The notes below the pieces were generated by a model, which made no database searches, had not been told where the DNA came from, and saw only the letters and a list, made by a program, of their open reading frames with translations. The translations under genes and the position numbers were made by a program. 22,150 nucleotides of DNA from DATKCN01 sp035513175 (GTDB lineage: Bacteria > Chloroflexota > Chloroflexia > Thermomicrobiales > CFX8), in the NCBI GenBank assembly GCA_035513175.1, contig DATKCN010000192.1:1-22150 (forward strand), written 5' to 3'. Position 1 is the first letter of the stretch; each line of letters begins with the position of its first letter. Of this stretch, positions 7,572 through 15,318 are shown piece after piece.

Positions 7572-8990
7572 ATGAAGCTCCGAACATGGCTCCGTCCGGG
7601 AATGCTGGTCAAGCGATGGATACTTGTCCTGTTCGGCGGCCTGGTCATGACCAGCCTTGCAATGGCGATGGGCCTGGCCTGGATCTATCGCAACTACGAC
7701 TTCCCCTCCTCAACCGCCACCATTGTGCAGACCGTGACGCTTCAATTCATCCCGCATCCGTACCGCGAAGTGCTCGTTATCGCTGTCGGCATCGGGTTCG
7801 TGCTGGTCGGTTTCTTCCAACTGTCGCGCTCGCTGCTCAGCCCGTTCCTCGACCAACGGCCAGGGAGTCCTGCGCTTGCCGAGATTATCGCGTCCCACCG
7901 ATTCGGCGTCATCGACCCGGAGTTGCGCATCGTCACGATTGGCGGCGGAACCGGCCTGTCTACTCTATTGCGAGGGCTCAAGCAGCACAATCTCGCTATC
8001 ACTGCGATCGTAACCGTCGGGGACGACGGTGGGTCGTCAGGCAGACTACGGTCCGAGTTCAACATGCCGTCCCCCGGCGATATCCGTAACTGTCTCGTCG
8101 CGCTCGCCGATTCCGAAACCCTCCTCGGCGAACTGTTCCAGTACCGTTTCGAGGCGGAAGACTCATCGCTTCATGGACATTCATTCGGCAACCTGTTCAT
8201 CACCGCGATGACAAAGGTCAGCGGAAGTTTCGAGCAGGCCATCATTGAGTCGTCGCGTGTGCTAAACATTCGCGGTCAGGTGTTGCCGTCGTCGCTTGAG
8301 GACATCGTCGTTTCGGCCCGCATGGTCGATGGATCGGTGGTGCGCGGCGAGTCGCAGATCCCGCTGGCTCGCTCAACCATCGAGAACGTGTTCATTGAGC
8401 CACACGGCGCGGACGCGTACGATCCTGCTATCGTCGCGATCCTATCCGCGGACCTGATCGTGCTCGGACCGGGCAGTTTGTACACCTCGGTGCTGCCCAA
8501 CCTGCTGGTCGAAGGAATCGCACACGCCCTGCGGTTTGCTCCGGGAGCAAAGGTATATGTCTGCAACGTCGCGACGCAGCCTGGTGAAACCGATGGGTAT
8601 CGCGTCATCCATCACCTGCGTGCCCTCGAGCGCCACGTCCCTAACATTCCGATTGACCACGTGCTCGTCAACTCGAACTTGAAGCCGGCCGAGACACGGA
8701 TTAAGCCCGAGTGGCAGGTCAGCGCGGTCGTGCTCGATGGACTTTTTGAGTTCGACGAGCGGCTTTCGCTGGTCGAGCGTGACATCGTGAATCCCGAATT
8801 TCCGCTTCGCCACGATCCCGACAAGCTGGCCGAGGTCTTGCTGACGCTCGGTCGCGGGCATCGGGCTGCGCTGGTGGACAAACCGATTCCCCATCCTCGC
8901 CAGCACGCGTCTCTCGTTCCGAGAACGTCGATTGCTGGCAAAAGCGTGCCGGCAATCCGTGTTGGAAGCGGCACGCGGGGCCGAGATTGA
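7572..8990 (+). CDS. yvcK: YvcK/GlmR family gluconeogenesis factor with N-terminal membrane anchor
   Basis: CofD-like Rossmann protein. Characterised members (B. subtilis YvcK/GlmR, mycobacterial CuvA) bind UDP-GlcNAc and steer carbon into cell-wall precursor synthesis during gluconeogenic growth. The 472-residue protein has two predicted transmembrane segments (about 16-38 and 65-85) before the core, which opens with IGGGTGLSTLLRGLK (123-137) and VGDDGGSSGRLR (149-160). SPGDIRNCLVALA, HGHSFGNLF and VLGPGSLYTSVLPNLLV are further family signatures. Long membrane-anchored forms occur in several phyla, while B. subtilis lacks the anchor. The last 35 residues are basic and probably disordered. 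GGGAGG lies 13 nt before the ATG, a long spacing. Placement directly before gap-pgk-tpiA fits a role at the glycolysis/cell-wall branch point. The partner operon starts divergently from the same intergenic region. Confidence 0.92.
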   Translation: MKLRTWLRPGMLVKRWILVLFGGLVMTSLAMAMGLAWIYRNYDFPSSTATIVQTVTLQFIPHPYREVLVIAVGIGFVLVGFFQLSRSLLSPFLDQRPGSPALAEIIASHRFGVIDPELRIVTIGGGTGLSTLLRGLKQHNLAITAIVTVGDDGGSSGRLRSEFNMPSPGDIRNCLVALADSETLLGELFQYRFEAEDSSLHGHSFGNLFITAMTKVSGSFEQAIIESSRVLNIRGQVLPSSLEDIVVSARMVDGSVVRGESQIPLARSTIENVFIEPHGADAYDPAIVAILSADLIVLGPGSLYTSVLPNLLVEGIAHALRFAPGAKVYVCNVATQPGETDGYRVIHHLRALERHVPNIPIDHVLVNSNLKPAETRIKPEWQVSAVVLDGLFEFDERLSLVERDIVNPEFPLRHDPDKLAEVLLTLGRGHRAALVDKPIPHPRQHASLVPRTSIAGKSVPAIRVGSGTRGRD

Positions 8991-9014
8991 CTGAGCAACG
9001 TGGTCAGGTTTATT
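8987..9014 (+). promoter_or_regulatory. Possible promoter for gap
   Basis: TTGACT (8987-8992) and TTTATT (9009-9014) are separated by 16 bp and overlap the yvcK stop codon. The -35 matches 5 of 6 consensus positions and the -10 matches 4 of 6. A separate promoter would let glycolytic genes be expressed above yvcK. Read-through from yvcK is equally possible. Confidence 0.3.
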
Positions 9015-9045
9015 CATCGTGGGAGGCAGAAGGAGGAGACAGCAC

Positions 9046-10059
9046 ATGGGAGCACGAATCGCAATCAACGGGTTCGGTCGAATCGGCCGGCAAGTGTTCA
9101 AGGCGATATACAACGATTACGGAGATGATCTCGAGGTCGTCGCGGTAAACGATTTGACGAGCCCGGACGCGCTTGCCCACTTGCTGAAATATGATTCGAC
9201 GTACGGAGTGTTCGATGGAGAGATTCAATCGAACGGAGATTTAATCGAGGTCGACGGTACCGGCATACGTGTGTTTGCTGAGCGTGATCCATCGGCGCTA
9301 CCGTGGTCGGATGTTGGCGTCGATATCGTCGTCGAATCGACAGGCTTTTTCACCGACGCCACCAAAGCGCGTGCACACATTGCTGCGGGTGCGAAGAAGG
9401 TGATTATCTCTGCTCCCGCCAATAACGAGGACATTACAATTGTGCTGGGGGTGAACGACGACCAGTACGATCCGGAGCGCCATCACATCGTGTCAAACGC
9501 GTCGTGCACGACGAACTGTCTCGCACCGGTGGCGAAGGTGCTGCACCAGCACTTCGGCATCGGGCACGCGCTGATGACGACCGTTCACGCGTACACGAAC
9601 GACCAGGTCATTCTCGATTCGCCGCACAAGGACCTCCGTCGAGCGCGGAGCGCAGCACTGAACATCATTCCGACGACCACCGGAGCCGCGCGCGCCGTCG
9701 CACTGGTGTTACCGGAGCTCAAGGGCAGGTTCGACGGCTTTTCTCTGCGCGTGCCGACTCCCACGGTTTCCATTATTGACCTGTCTGTGGAGTTTGAGTC
9801 GGATGTGACCGCGGAGGCGATCAACAATGCGTTTAAGACGGAGGCCGCGGGGGCGCTCGAAGACATTCTCGACTACACCGAAGAACCGCTTGTGTCGATG
9901 GACTTCCGCGGCAATGCATATTCCGCGATTGTCGATGGGCTCTCGACCATGACAGCGGGCAAGCGTCTTGGCAAGGTCATTGCCTGGTACGACAACGAGT
10001 GGGGCTATTCCTGCCGAGTCGCCGACCTCGCGTCTCTCATGGCGGGCCAGGGCGTCTAG
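9046..10059 (+). CDS. gap: Glyceraldehyde-3-phosphate dehydrogenase, type I
   Basis: Converts glyceraldehyde 3-phosphate, NAD(P)+ and phosphate into 1,3-bisphosphoglycerate. The 337-residue protein starts with the NAD-binding INGFGRIGR (7-15). Asn35-Asp36 follow the second strand (AVNDLT); an acidic residue here usually favours NAD+. The active site is SNASCTTNC, with nucleophile Cys154 and general base His181 (TTVHAYT). RRARSAALNIIPTTTGAA and WYDNEWGYSCRV are standard. The ATG at 9046 has AGGAGG nine bases upstream; an in-frame ATG nine codons earlier lies on the wrong side of this site. It is first in the gap-pgk-tpiA-secG cluster and is followed by a strong hairpin before pgk. Confidence 0.96.
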   Translation: MGARIAINGFGRIGRQVFKAIYNDYGDDLEVVAVNDLTSPDALAHLLKYDSTYGVFDGEIQSNGDLIEVDGTGIRVFAERDPSALPWSDVGVDIVVESTGFFTDATKARAHIAAGAKKVIISAPANNEDITIVLGVNDDQYDPERHHIVSNASCTTNCLAPVAKVLHQHFGIGHALMTTVHAYTNDQVILDSPHKDLRRARSAALNIIPTTTGAARAVALVLPELKGRFDGFSLRVPTPTVSIIDLSVEFESDVTAEAINNAFKTEAAGALEDILDYTEEPLVSMDFRGNAYSAIVDGLSTMTAGKRLGKVIAWYDNEWGYSCRVADLASLMAGQGV

Positions 10060-10089
10060 CGCGGCGCGAGGCGTCATCATCGATCGGGT

Positions 10090-10119
10090 ACGACGGGCGG
10101 CCACTATGCCGCCCGTCGT
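10090..10119 (+). terminator. Perfect 12-bp hairpin between gap and pgk
   Basis: ACGACGGGCGGC (10090-10101) pairs exactly with 10108-10119 around the loop CACTAT. It ends 40 bp before the pgk start. The sequence after it (GTGTCTTCC) is only mildly U-rich, so it may act as a partial terminator or as a processing/stabilising element that sets gap above pgk-tpiA, not as a full stop. Confidence 0.55.
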
Positions 10120-10159
10120 GTCTTCCATCGACCAGTGTCGTGAGGATCGGAGGAGACCA

Positions 10160-11335
10160 GTGAGGCTTCGGACTCTCAATGACCTTGACGTGCGCGGAAA
10201 ACGCGTTCTTGTGCGCGTCGATTTCAACGTCCCACTGGACGATGGACGGATCACCGATGACTGGCGCATCACAGCCGCTTGTCCGACGATTCGCCGGTTG
10301 CTCGAGTCGGGCGCTGGCGTGCTGCTTGTGTCACATCTCGGCAGGCCGAAAGGAGTGATCGTCCCTGGACTGTCGTTGGCGCCGGTCGCGCGGCACGCAT
10401 CGCAGCTGCTCGGCAGTCAGGTAGAGCTCGTTAGTGATGTAGTCGGCCCGTCCGCGCAGTCTCTTGCGTCTCGCCTCAAGTCTGGAACGATCGCGATGCT
10501 GGAGAACGTGCGTTTTGAGCCGGGCGAAGAGAAGAATGACCCAGAGCTGGCAGGCAGACTTGCCGCGCTTGCAGACTGCTACGTCAACGACGCATTCGGC
10601 GCGGCGCACCGCGCGCACGCGTCGACCGAGGGAGTCGCGCGCCTGATCCCCAGCGCGGCGGGATTGTTGATGGAGCGCGAGGTGGTCGCGCTTGGCGCGG
10701 TGCGGGACGCTCCCAAGCCACCGGTCATCGTGATCATGGGCGGCGCGAAGATCTCCGACAAGATCGGCATCATTCGCCAGTTCATGAGCCGCGCGGACCA
10801 CGTGCTGGTTGGCGGCGGCATTGCCAACACGATGCTCAAGGCCCGCGGCGACGAAGTTGGAACGTCCTTGGTCGAAGAGTCCAGCATCGAGCTTGCGCGA
10901 GAGTTGCTTGACGCCGACCGAGGGGGCACAATCATCCTCCCCCACGACTTCCTCGTCGCGCCGTCAGCAGACCGGGCCGAGCAATGCCGTGCCATGGCGC
11001 GTATTCCGCACGACGAGTCCGCATTTGACATCGGACCGGCTACGCTCGATGCGTTTCGAGAGCTGATCAACCAGGCGCATACGATTATCTGGAACGGACC
11101 GATGGGATTATTCGAAGTGCCTCCATTCGATCGCGGCACACGCTCGGTCGCTGAGGCAGTCGCCGATTCGGGCGCGTTTTCCGTCGTGGGTGGTGGTGAC
11201 TCCGTCGCGGCGCTGCGGCAGATGGGTCTCGCGGAACGTATCAGTCACATTTCGACCGGTGGCGGAGCATCATTGGAGTTTCTGGAAGGCAAGTCGCTGC
11301 CGGGCGTCGTCGCGCTGAAGGAGGCGGGAGAATGA
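10160..11335 (+). CDS. pgk: Phosphoglycerate kinase
   Basis: Transfers phosphate from 1,3-bisphosphoglycerate to ADP, the first ATP-forming step of lower glycolysis. The 391-residue protein has RVLVRVDFNVPLDDG (15-29), SHLGRP (58-63) and LENVRFEPGEEKND (114-127) for substrate binding. The C-terminal nucleotide domain has MGGAKISDKI (193-202), WNGPMGLFE (311-319), GGGDS (344-348) and STGGGASLEFL. The start is GTG at 10160, with GGAGG six bases upstream. The frame runs back into gap but has no better start. Its stop overlaps the tpiA start (ATGA). It is about the usual length. Confidence 0.96.
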   Translation: MRLRTLNDLDVRGKRVLVRVDFNVPLDDGRITDDWRITAACPTIRRLLESGAGVLLVSHLGRPKGVIVPGLSLAPVARHASQLLGSQVELVSDVVGPSAQSLASRLKSGTIAMLENVRFEPGEEKNDPELAGRLAALADCYVNDAFGAAHRAHASTEGVARLIPSAAGLLMEREVVALGAVRDAPKPPVIVIMGGAKISDKIGIIRQFMSRADHVLVGGGIANTMLKARGDEVGTSLVEESSIELARELLDADRGGTIILPHDFLVAPSADRAEQCRAMARIPHDESAFDIGPATLDAFRELINQAHTIIWNGPMGLFEVPPFDRGTRSVAEAVADSGAFSVVGGGDSVAALRQMGLAERISHISTGGGASLEFLEGKSLPGVVALKEAGE

Positions 11336-12093
11336 CACGACGGAAGCTGATCGCAGGCAATTGGAAGATGAATCTCTCCCACAACGACGCTGTCGCGCTC
11401 GCTCGTGAGATCTCGTCGCAATCGACGAGATCAGTCGATGTCGCGATCCTGCCCCCATTCCCCTGGCTGATACCCGTGAGGGACGCGTTGGGAACCTCAG
11501 GCGTCAAGCTCGGAGCCCAGAACTGTCACTGGGAGACCTCGGGAGCGTTCACCGGGGAGGTCTCGGCGCCGATGCTTGCGGAAACGTGCGACTTCATTGC
11601 TGCCGGGCATAGCGAGCGACGACACGTTTTCGGCGAGGGAGACGACTGGGTGGCCCGCAAAGTGTCAGCAATCCTGGCGGCCGGAGCGGAGCCGATTCTC
11701 TGTGTCGGTGAGACGATCAATGAGCGCGAGGCGGGCGATGCGACGGCCGTAGTCACCCGTCAGTTGGCGAAGGGACTGGAGGCGGTAGACGTGGACCTGG
11801 CGCCAAGGGTTACCATCGCGTACGAGCCGGTGTGGGCCATCGGCACAGGGGTCGCTGCCACGACGACCGACGCTCAGGATATGTGCGCGATGATACGGTC
11901 GTGGCTCGCCACGCGATACGGGAACCCGGGATCCGGCGTCAGGATCCTATACGGCGGCAGCATGACTCCGACCAACGCAATGGACCTGCTGGCCCAACCG
12001 GATATCGATGGAGGACTGGTGGGCGGCGCAAGCCTGAATGCTGACTCGTTCATGGCGATCGTCGGCGCCGCGGAATCCGTGAGTCGGATGTAG
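11332..12093 (+). CDS. tpiA: Triosephosphate isomerase
   Basis: Interconverts dihydroxyacetone phosphate and glyceraldehyde 3-phosphate. The 253-residue TIM barrel has GNWKMN (9-14; Asn10, Lys12), AGHSERR (91-97; electrophile His93), AYEPVWAIGTG (163-173; catalytic base Glu165 and the flexible lid), and YGGSM plus GLVGGAS for phosphate binding. The ATG overlaps the pgk stop by 4 nt, and AAGGAGG lies at the end of pgk. All catalytic residues are present. secG starts 46 nt downstream. Confidence 0.96.
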   Translation: MTRRKLIAGNWKMNLSHNDAVALAREISSQSTRSVDVAILPPFPWLIPVRDALGTSGVKLGAQNCHWETSGAFTGEVSAPMLAETCDFIAAGHSERRHVFGEGDDWVARKVSAILAAGAEPILCVGETINEREAGDATAVVTRQLAKGLEAVDVDLAPRVTIAYEPVWAIGTGVAATTTDAQDMCAMIRSWLATRYGNPGSGVRILYGGSMTPTNAMDLLAQPDIDGGLVGGASLNADSFMAIVGAAESVSRM

Positions 12094-12139
12094 TATCCTT
12101 TCGTGCGGCGTTACTCAATCACGCGGGGAGGTTTGTCGT

Positions 12140-12361
12140 TTGGATACAGGGCTGGACATTGCTCAGATCGTCATCGCCGTTGTGTTGATGGCGGTTATCC
12201 TGACGCAGTCGAAAGGTTCTGGTTTCAGCGGCGGATTCGGTGGCGACACGTCGTCGATCCACCGCACACGACGCGGAGTCGAGAAGACGCTGTTCCAGTT
12301 CACAATCGCGGCCGCCGTCGTGTTCGTCGGGATATCGATCGTCGCGACCTTGATGCAATAG
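12140..12361 (+). CDS. secG: Preprotein translocase subunit SecG
   Basis: Small membrane subunit of the SecYEG channel that aids SecA-driven export. The 73-residue protein has two hydrophobic helices (about 5-22 and 53-70) around a Gly-rich loop (GSGFSGGFGG), the usual SecG plan. It begins with a TTG codon, supported by GGAGG eight bases upstream. A secG gene directly behind tpiA occurs in many bacteria. It lies 46 nt after tpiA, so it is probably cotranscribed. Confidence 0.9.
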   Translation: MDTGLDIAQIVIAVVLMAVILTQSKGSGFSGGFGGDTSSIHRTRRGVEKTLFQFTIAAAVVFVGISIVATLMQ

Positions 12362-12398
12362 CACCGTTTCGCGATGGATGACGTATACCTTACTACGG

Positions 12399-12404
12399 TA
12401 TACT
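12399..12404 (+). promoter_or_regulatory. Candidate -10 box for tatA
   Basis: TATACT followed by CGG lies 44 bp before the tatA start, predicting a leader of about 38 nt. It gives tatA a promoter independent of the glycolytic cluster. A -35 is not clear (TGGATG at 12375-12380 has an 18-bp spacer). Confidence 0.45.
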
Positions 12405-12448
12405 CGGAGCGCAATCGCGAACATTCTAGGCGATGGGAGGACCCCTCA

Positions 12449-12661
12449 ATGCCGTCTGTTGGCCCGTGGGAATTGGCGATCATTCTTGTGATCGTCGTCA
12501 TCATTTTCGGGGTGGGAAAGCTTCCGGAGATCGGTGGCGCTCTTGGCAAGGGTATTAAGGAGTTCCGAACGAGCGCGTCGGCGGACGACGACGCGGTAAC
12601 GGCGGACAAGCCGGACATCAAATCGACCACCACGAACACGCCGATTAAGGAAGAGCTGTAG
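12449..12661 (+). CDS. tatA: Twin-arginine translocase subunit TatA/TatE
   Basis: Forms the pore-like component of the Tat pathway, which exports folded proteins. The 70-residue protein has a single N-terminal hydrophobic helix (about 5-20), then FGVGKLPEIGGALGKGIKEFR, the FGxxKLPE hinge and amphipathic helix typical of TatA. A polar, disordered tail follows. The frame is open upstream to 12374, but the ATG at 12449 has GGGAGG eight bases before it and marks the conserved start. tatC is not in the window. It ends just before a strong terminator. Confidence 0.93.
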   Translation: MPSVGPWELAIILVIVVIIFGVGKLPEIGGALGKGIKEFRTSASADDDAVTADKPDIKSTTTNTPIKEEL

Positions 12662-12682
12662 AGCCCGGCACACGCAACTGTA

Positions 12683-12728
12683 AGGCACTGTAACGCCCCG
12701 GCGGGAGTGCCGGGGCGTTACAGTGCCT
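12683..12728. terminator. Perfect 20-bp inverted repeat between convergent genes
   Basis: Positions 12683-12702 are exactly complementary to 12709-12728, around a 6-nt loop (GGGAGT). The arm core is GTAACGCCCCGGC. It lies 22 bp after tatA and 16 bp before the end of the 88-residue protein gene on the other strand, so it probably terminates transcription from both sides. It lacks a U tract on either strand. The arm is unusually long and perfect for a terminator. Confidence 0.75.
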
Positions 12729-12743
12729 GCTGCGCGCCACAGG

Positions 12744-13010
12744 TCATCGTGTCCGGCGAGCGTCGCTCTCTCTGAAGAGCCCGACGACGTTCTCCCGCGC
12801 GGATGTCTCCTCGAAGAATTCGATATACGACACACGCGTCCACGGGAATACGATAGTCGTGGCGTTCTCGTCCATCGTTGGGATGGGTTTGCCGTCTTTT
12901 CGGCGCGGATTCGTCACGATAATGAAGTTGTCCGACGGCTTAGGCATCTCCTCGAGCTCGCAGCGGATCGCTTCTTCGCCCGGGACGTGCAGAATCGCTC
13001 GGATCGGCAT
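12744..13010 (-). CDS. Conserved-looking small protein of unknown function, coupled to the kinase gene
   Basis: This 88-residue protein is not recognised. Visible features: a strand-rich core (MPIRAILHVPGEEAIRCELEE, then NFIIVTNPRRKDGKPIP and TTIVFPWTRVSYIEFFEE) that could be a small beta-barrel, and a basic C-terminal tail. There is no signal peptide, membrane segment or metal motif. Its ATG overlaps the kinase stop as TGATG, with GAGGAAGG just upstream, which implies coupled translation with the kinase. It may be a partner or substrate of the kinase, but only the gene arrangement supports this. Coding reality is supported by the overlap, position and codon pattern. Confidence 0.7.
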   Translation of the reverse strand: MPIRAILHVPGEEAIRCELEEMPKPSDNFIIVTNPRRKDGKPIPTMDENATTIVFPWTRVSYIEFFEETSARENVVGLFRESDARRTR

Positions 13011-15073
13011 CAGCGAGCACCTTCCTCAAACGCGGTGATCTCGTCGTCCGTAAGCGTCAATCCGTACACATGTCCGTCTATCGACCCGACGACGAGCACG
13101 CCATTTCCGTATGCTGCTGTCGATACGATACCCGCGCCGACACTGTGACGCCACACGACGTCGCCGGTCGTAACGTTGAAGCATACGCAGTCGCCGTCTA
13201 TTGTCCCTACGTACCCGCGGTCTCCGGCGAGCAGCGCCGTGGCGGTGATCTGGTTGGCGACTTGAGCCGACCAGCGTAATGCCCCATCGTCGAGCGCGAG
13301 ACCGATCGCCATTCCATCGACGGCGCCGAACACTACCGTGTCCCCTGTAACACGAGGAGACGCCAGCACCGGCGATTGAACCTCGTGATACCAGACGCGA
13401 TCGCCGGTTGCCAGCGACATCGAGCTGACGAAGCCGCCCCGGCTCGTTGCCAGCACGCGATCGCCGGACACGGTGGGGGCGGACTGAATCGAGCCTCCAC
13501 ACGACGCTCGCCAGAGCACGTCGCCGGAGTCGACCGCAAGATTGTACAGGTTGGTGTCATCCGAGCCGACAACTACCGACAGATCCGCCGCCGCGGGGCT
13601 TGAGCGCACAGGTCCCCATGTTCTGTGGCGCCAGACAAGTTCCCCGGTGCCCGCGCGCAGGCAGTAAATCCATCCATCATCGGAGCCGAGTACGACATGG
13701 TCCCCGACGACGACCGGTGACGAGCGGACGGCCATCCCGGTCCGAAACGACCACCCCATCGCGCACGTGATGCGGTTGACGCTGTACACCGAATGGTCTT
13801 CCGAGCCGAAGATGACATTGTCGTGATAGACCGCTGGCCGCGTAACAACGCCGCGCCCAGTACGAAACTTCCAGCGAACCGCGCCGTCGAGAGCCGCGAT
13901 CGAGTAGAGATGCCCATCGTACGAGCCGATCTCGAAGGAATGACCGTCAAATACGGCGCTCCCACGCACCTCGTCACCCGTGGCCGTTGCCCACGCCAGC
14001 CGATCGCCGATGTCGGGCAGAACGTCCCGTCGTCGTCGCGCAGCTCGTTTCTTCGGCGCGGCCTGCCGAACGTCGCGGGAGCGTTTCAGGACGGCTTCTT
14101 CGGACTTTAGTTCGTCCACTTCAAGGACAGCAGGATTGACGTGCGTCGAAGCAGGACCGGCGGCGCGCGCTTGAGCTGCTTCGCCCATTCGATACGCCTC
14201 GACCGTGGACATGCGTTGAACCTGCAGCAGGTCTTCGCGCAAGTTGTCCACCGACTGATACCGATCGACCGGGTTGTACGCCAGCGTCTTCATGATGACG
14301 GCGGATAGCGCGTCGCTGATTTCTGGATTGAGCTTCTGGATGGGTCGTTCATGGAACGTGAATGGTGTTTCGATACGCGGATCGGAGTTCGTCGCCAGAT
14401 GATGAAGCGTGGCTCCCAACGCATAGATGTCCCCGCGAGCGTCAACGATGCCCCGGTACTGCTCGGGTGGCGCATACCCCTCGGTGCCGATCATTGTTCC
14501 GCGCTGCCGACCCTGGATCGTGCGCGCAATTCCGAAATCGATCAGCACCAGCTGTCCGCTGGTTCGCAGCATGATATTCGACGGCTTGAGGTCACGAAAG
14601 ATGATCGGGTCGGGTTTCTGATCGTGCAGTGTTTGCAGCACGTCGGCAATTTCGAGACCCCACCTGACAATCTGGTCTTCCGAGCACGGGGCGCCGCGGG
14701 ATGTAAGGTATCGCTCCAGATCCTGACCATCGATGAACTCGAGGACGAGGTACACCAGTCCGCCGTAGATGAAGTAATCGTAGATGCGGGGGATAGCCGG
14801 ATGCGACAGCATGGCGAGGAGCGCTGATTCGCGTTCGAAGTTCACAAGCCGGAGAGCGCGAACACGCGTGTCCGGATCGACATCAAACATTTCTTTGACC
14901 GCGCACAGGCGTTCGACCTGCCCGAAGCGGCGGTCTCGCGCGGCGTACACAGTGCTCATCCCGCCGCGGCCGGCGACGCGGAGGATCTCGTATCGGTCTT
15001 CCAGAACCGTCCCGGGCAGAAGCGCTCGCTGCGATCGCCGTTGAGATTCCGTCGGGGCTACGTCACTGGTCAT
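13010..15073 (-). CDS. Serine/threonine protein kinase with C-terminal PQQ-like beta-propeller
   Basis: Hanks-type kinase of about 687 residues. The kinase domain (about 28-285) shows the glycine loop GRGGMSTVY (35-43), AVKE with Lys60, catalytic loop FRDLKPSNIM (159-168, Asp161), IDFG (Asp179), a GTEGYAPPEQY activation end and DARGDIYALG. A linker follows with a basic cluster (KKRAARRRR, 341-349). From about 357 on there are repeats of the form GSxDGxxYxLxxxxGxxxWxxxxxxxxxSxP: seven full copies plus a split one, fitting an eight-bladed propeller closed by its two ends. No membrane helix is present, so both parts are probably cytosolic. The start is uncertain: the ATG at 15073 lies 24 residues before the kinase domain but has no clear ribosome binding site, and the frame is open to 15202. 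The signal sensed is unknown. Confidence 0.88.
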   Translation of the reverse strand: MTSDVAPTESQRRSQRALLPGTVLEDRYEILRVAGRGGMSTVYAARDRRFGQVERLCAVKEMFDVDPDTRVRALRLVNFERESALLAMLSHPAIPRIYDYFIYGGLVYLVLEFIDGQDLERYLTSRGAPCSEDQIVRWGLEIADVLQTLHDQKPDPIIFRDLKPSNIMLRTSGQLVLIDFGIARTIQGRQRGTMIGTEGYAPPEQYRGIVDARGDIYALGATLHHLATNSDPRIETPFTFHERPIQKLNPEISDALSAVIMKTLAYNPVDRYQSVDNLREDLLQVQRMSTVEAYRMGEAAQARAAGPASTHVNPAVLEVDELKSEEAVLKRSRDVRQAAPKKRAARRRRDVLPDIGDRLAWATATGDEVRGSAVFDGHSFEIGSYDGHLYSIAALDGAVRWKFRTGRGVVTRPAVYHDNVIFGSEDHSVYSVNRITCAMGWSFRTGMAVRSSPVVVGDHVVLGSDDGWIYCLRAGTGELVWRHRTWGPVRSSPAAADLSVVVGSDDTNLYNLAVDSGDVLWRASCGGSIQSAPTVSGDRVLATSRGGFVSSMSLATGDRVWYHEVQSPVLASPRVTGDTVVFGAVDGMAIGLALDDGALRWSAQVANQITATALLAGDRGYVGTIDGDCVCFNVTTGDVVWRHSVGAGIVSTAAYGNGVLVVGSIDGHVYGLTLTDDEITAFEEGAR

Positions 15074-15318
15074 GGACAAACAGCACTCATCCCGGTATCT
15101 CGAACATCGTTGTGACACCGTGTGCGTCTCAGCGCAATCCCAATCTGGATCGCGCATTGCGTGGCTCTGGGTCAGCATACGGGTCGGAATGAGACGCCTC
15201 ACTCAGGAGAAAGTCCTGTTTTCTCGGCTTACCACCAGCGAAGTGTGTTGGAGGGCCAGTTGTATACTCAGTCGCGGCGTCTCGGTCACAGACGCGGTCA
15301 CTTGAAGGAAAAGCATCA
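15074..15318. promoter_or_regulatory. Divergent intergenic region between the kinase and lepB
   Basis: About 245 bp. On the plus side a -10 box TATACT (15263-15268) precedes lepB. On the minus side TATGCT (15179-15174) is a possible -10 for the kinase gene, with no good -35. The kinase frame stays open into the first half, so a longer N-terminus is not excluded. No other structure was recognised. Confidence 0.4.
15263..15268 (+). promoter_or_regulatory. Candidate -10 box for lepB
   Basis: TATACT followed by CAG lies 50 bp before the lepB ATG. The predicted transcript start is near 15275, giving a leader of about 44 nt that contains AAGGA. No good -35 was seen. Confidence 0.45.

Noticed and set aside
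8442..9113. 223-codon minus-strand frame opposite yvcK and gap
   Set aside because: It overlaps two confidently identified genes and shows no recognisable motif.
13010..14010. PQQ cofactor-binding quinoprotein dehydrogenase
   Set aside because: The repeats are of the PQQ-like propeller type, but there is no signal peptide and no dehydrogenase motif set; the fusion to a kinase points to a scaffold or sensor propeller.
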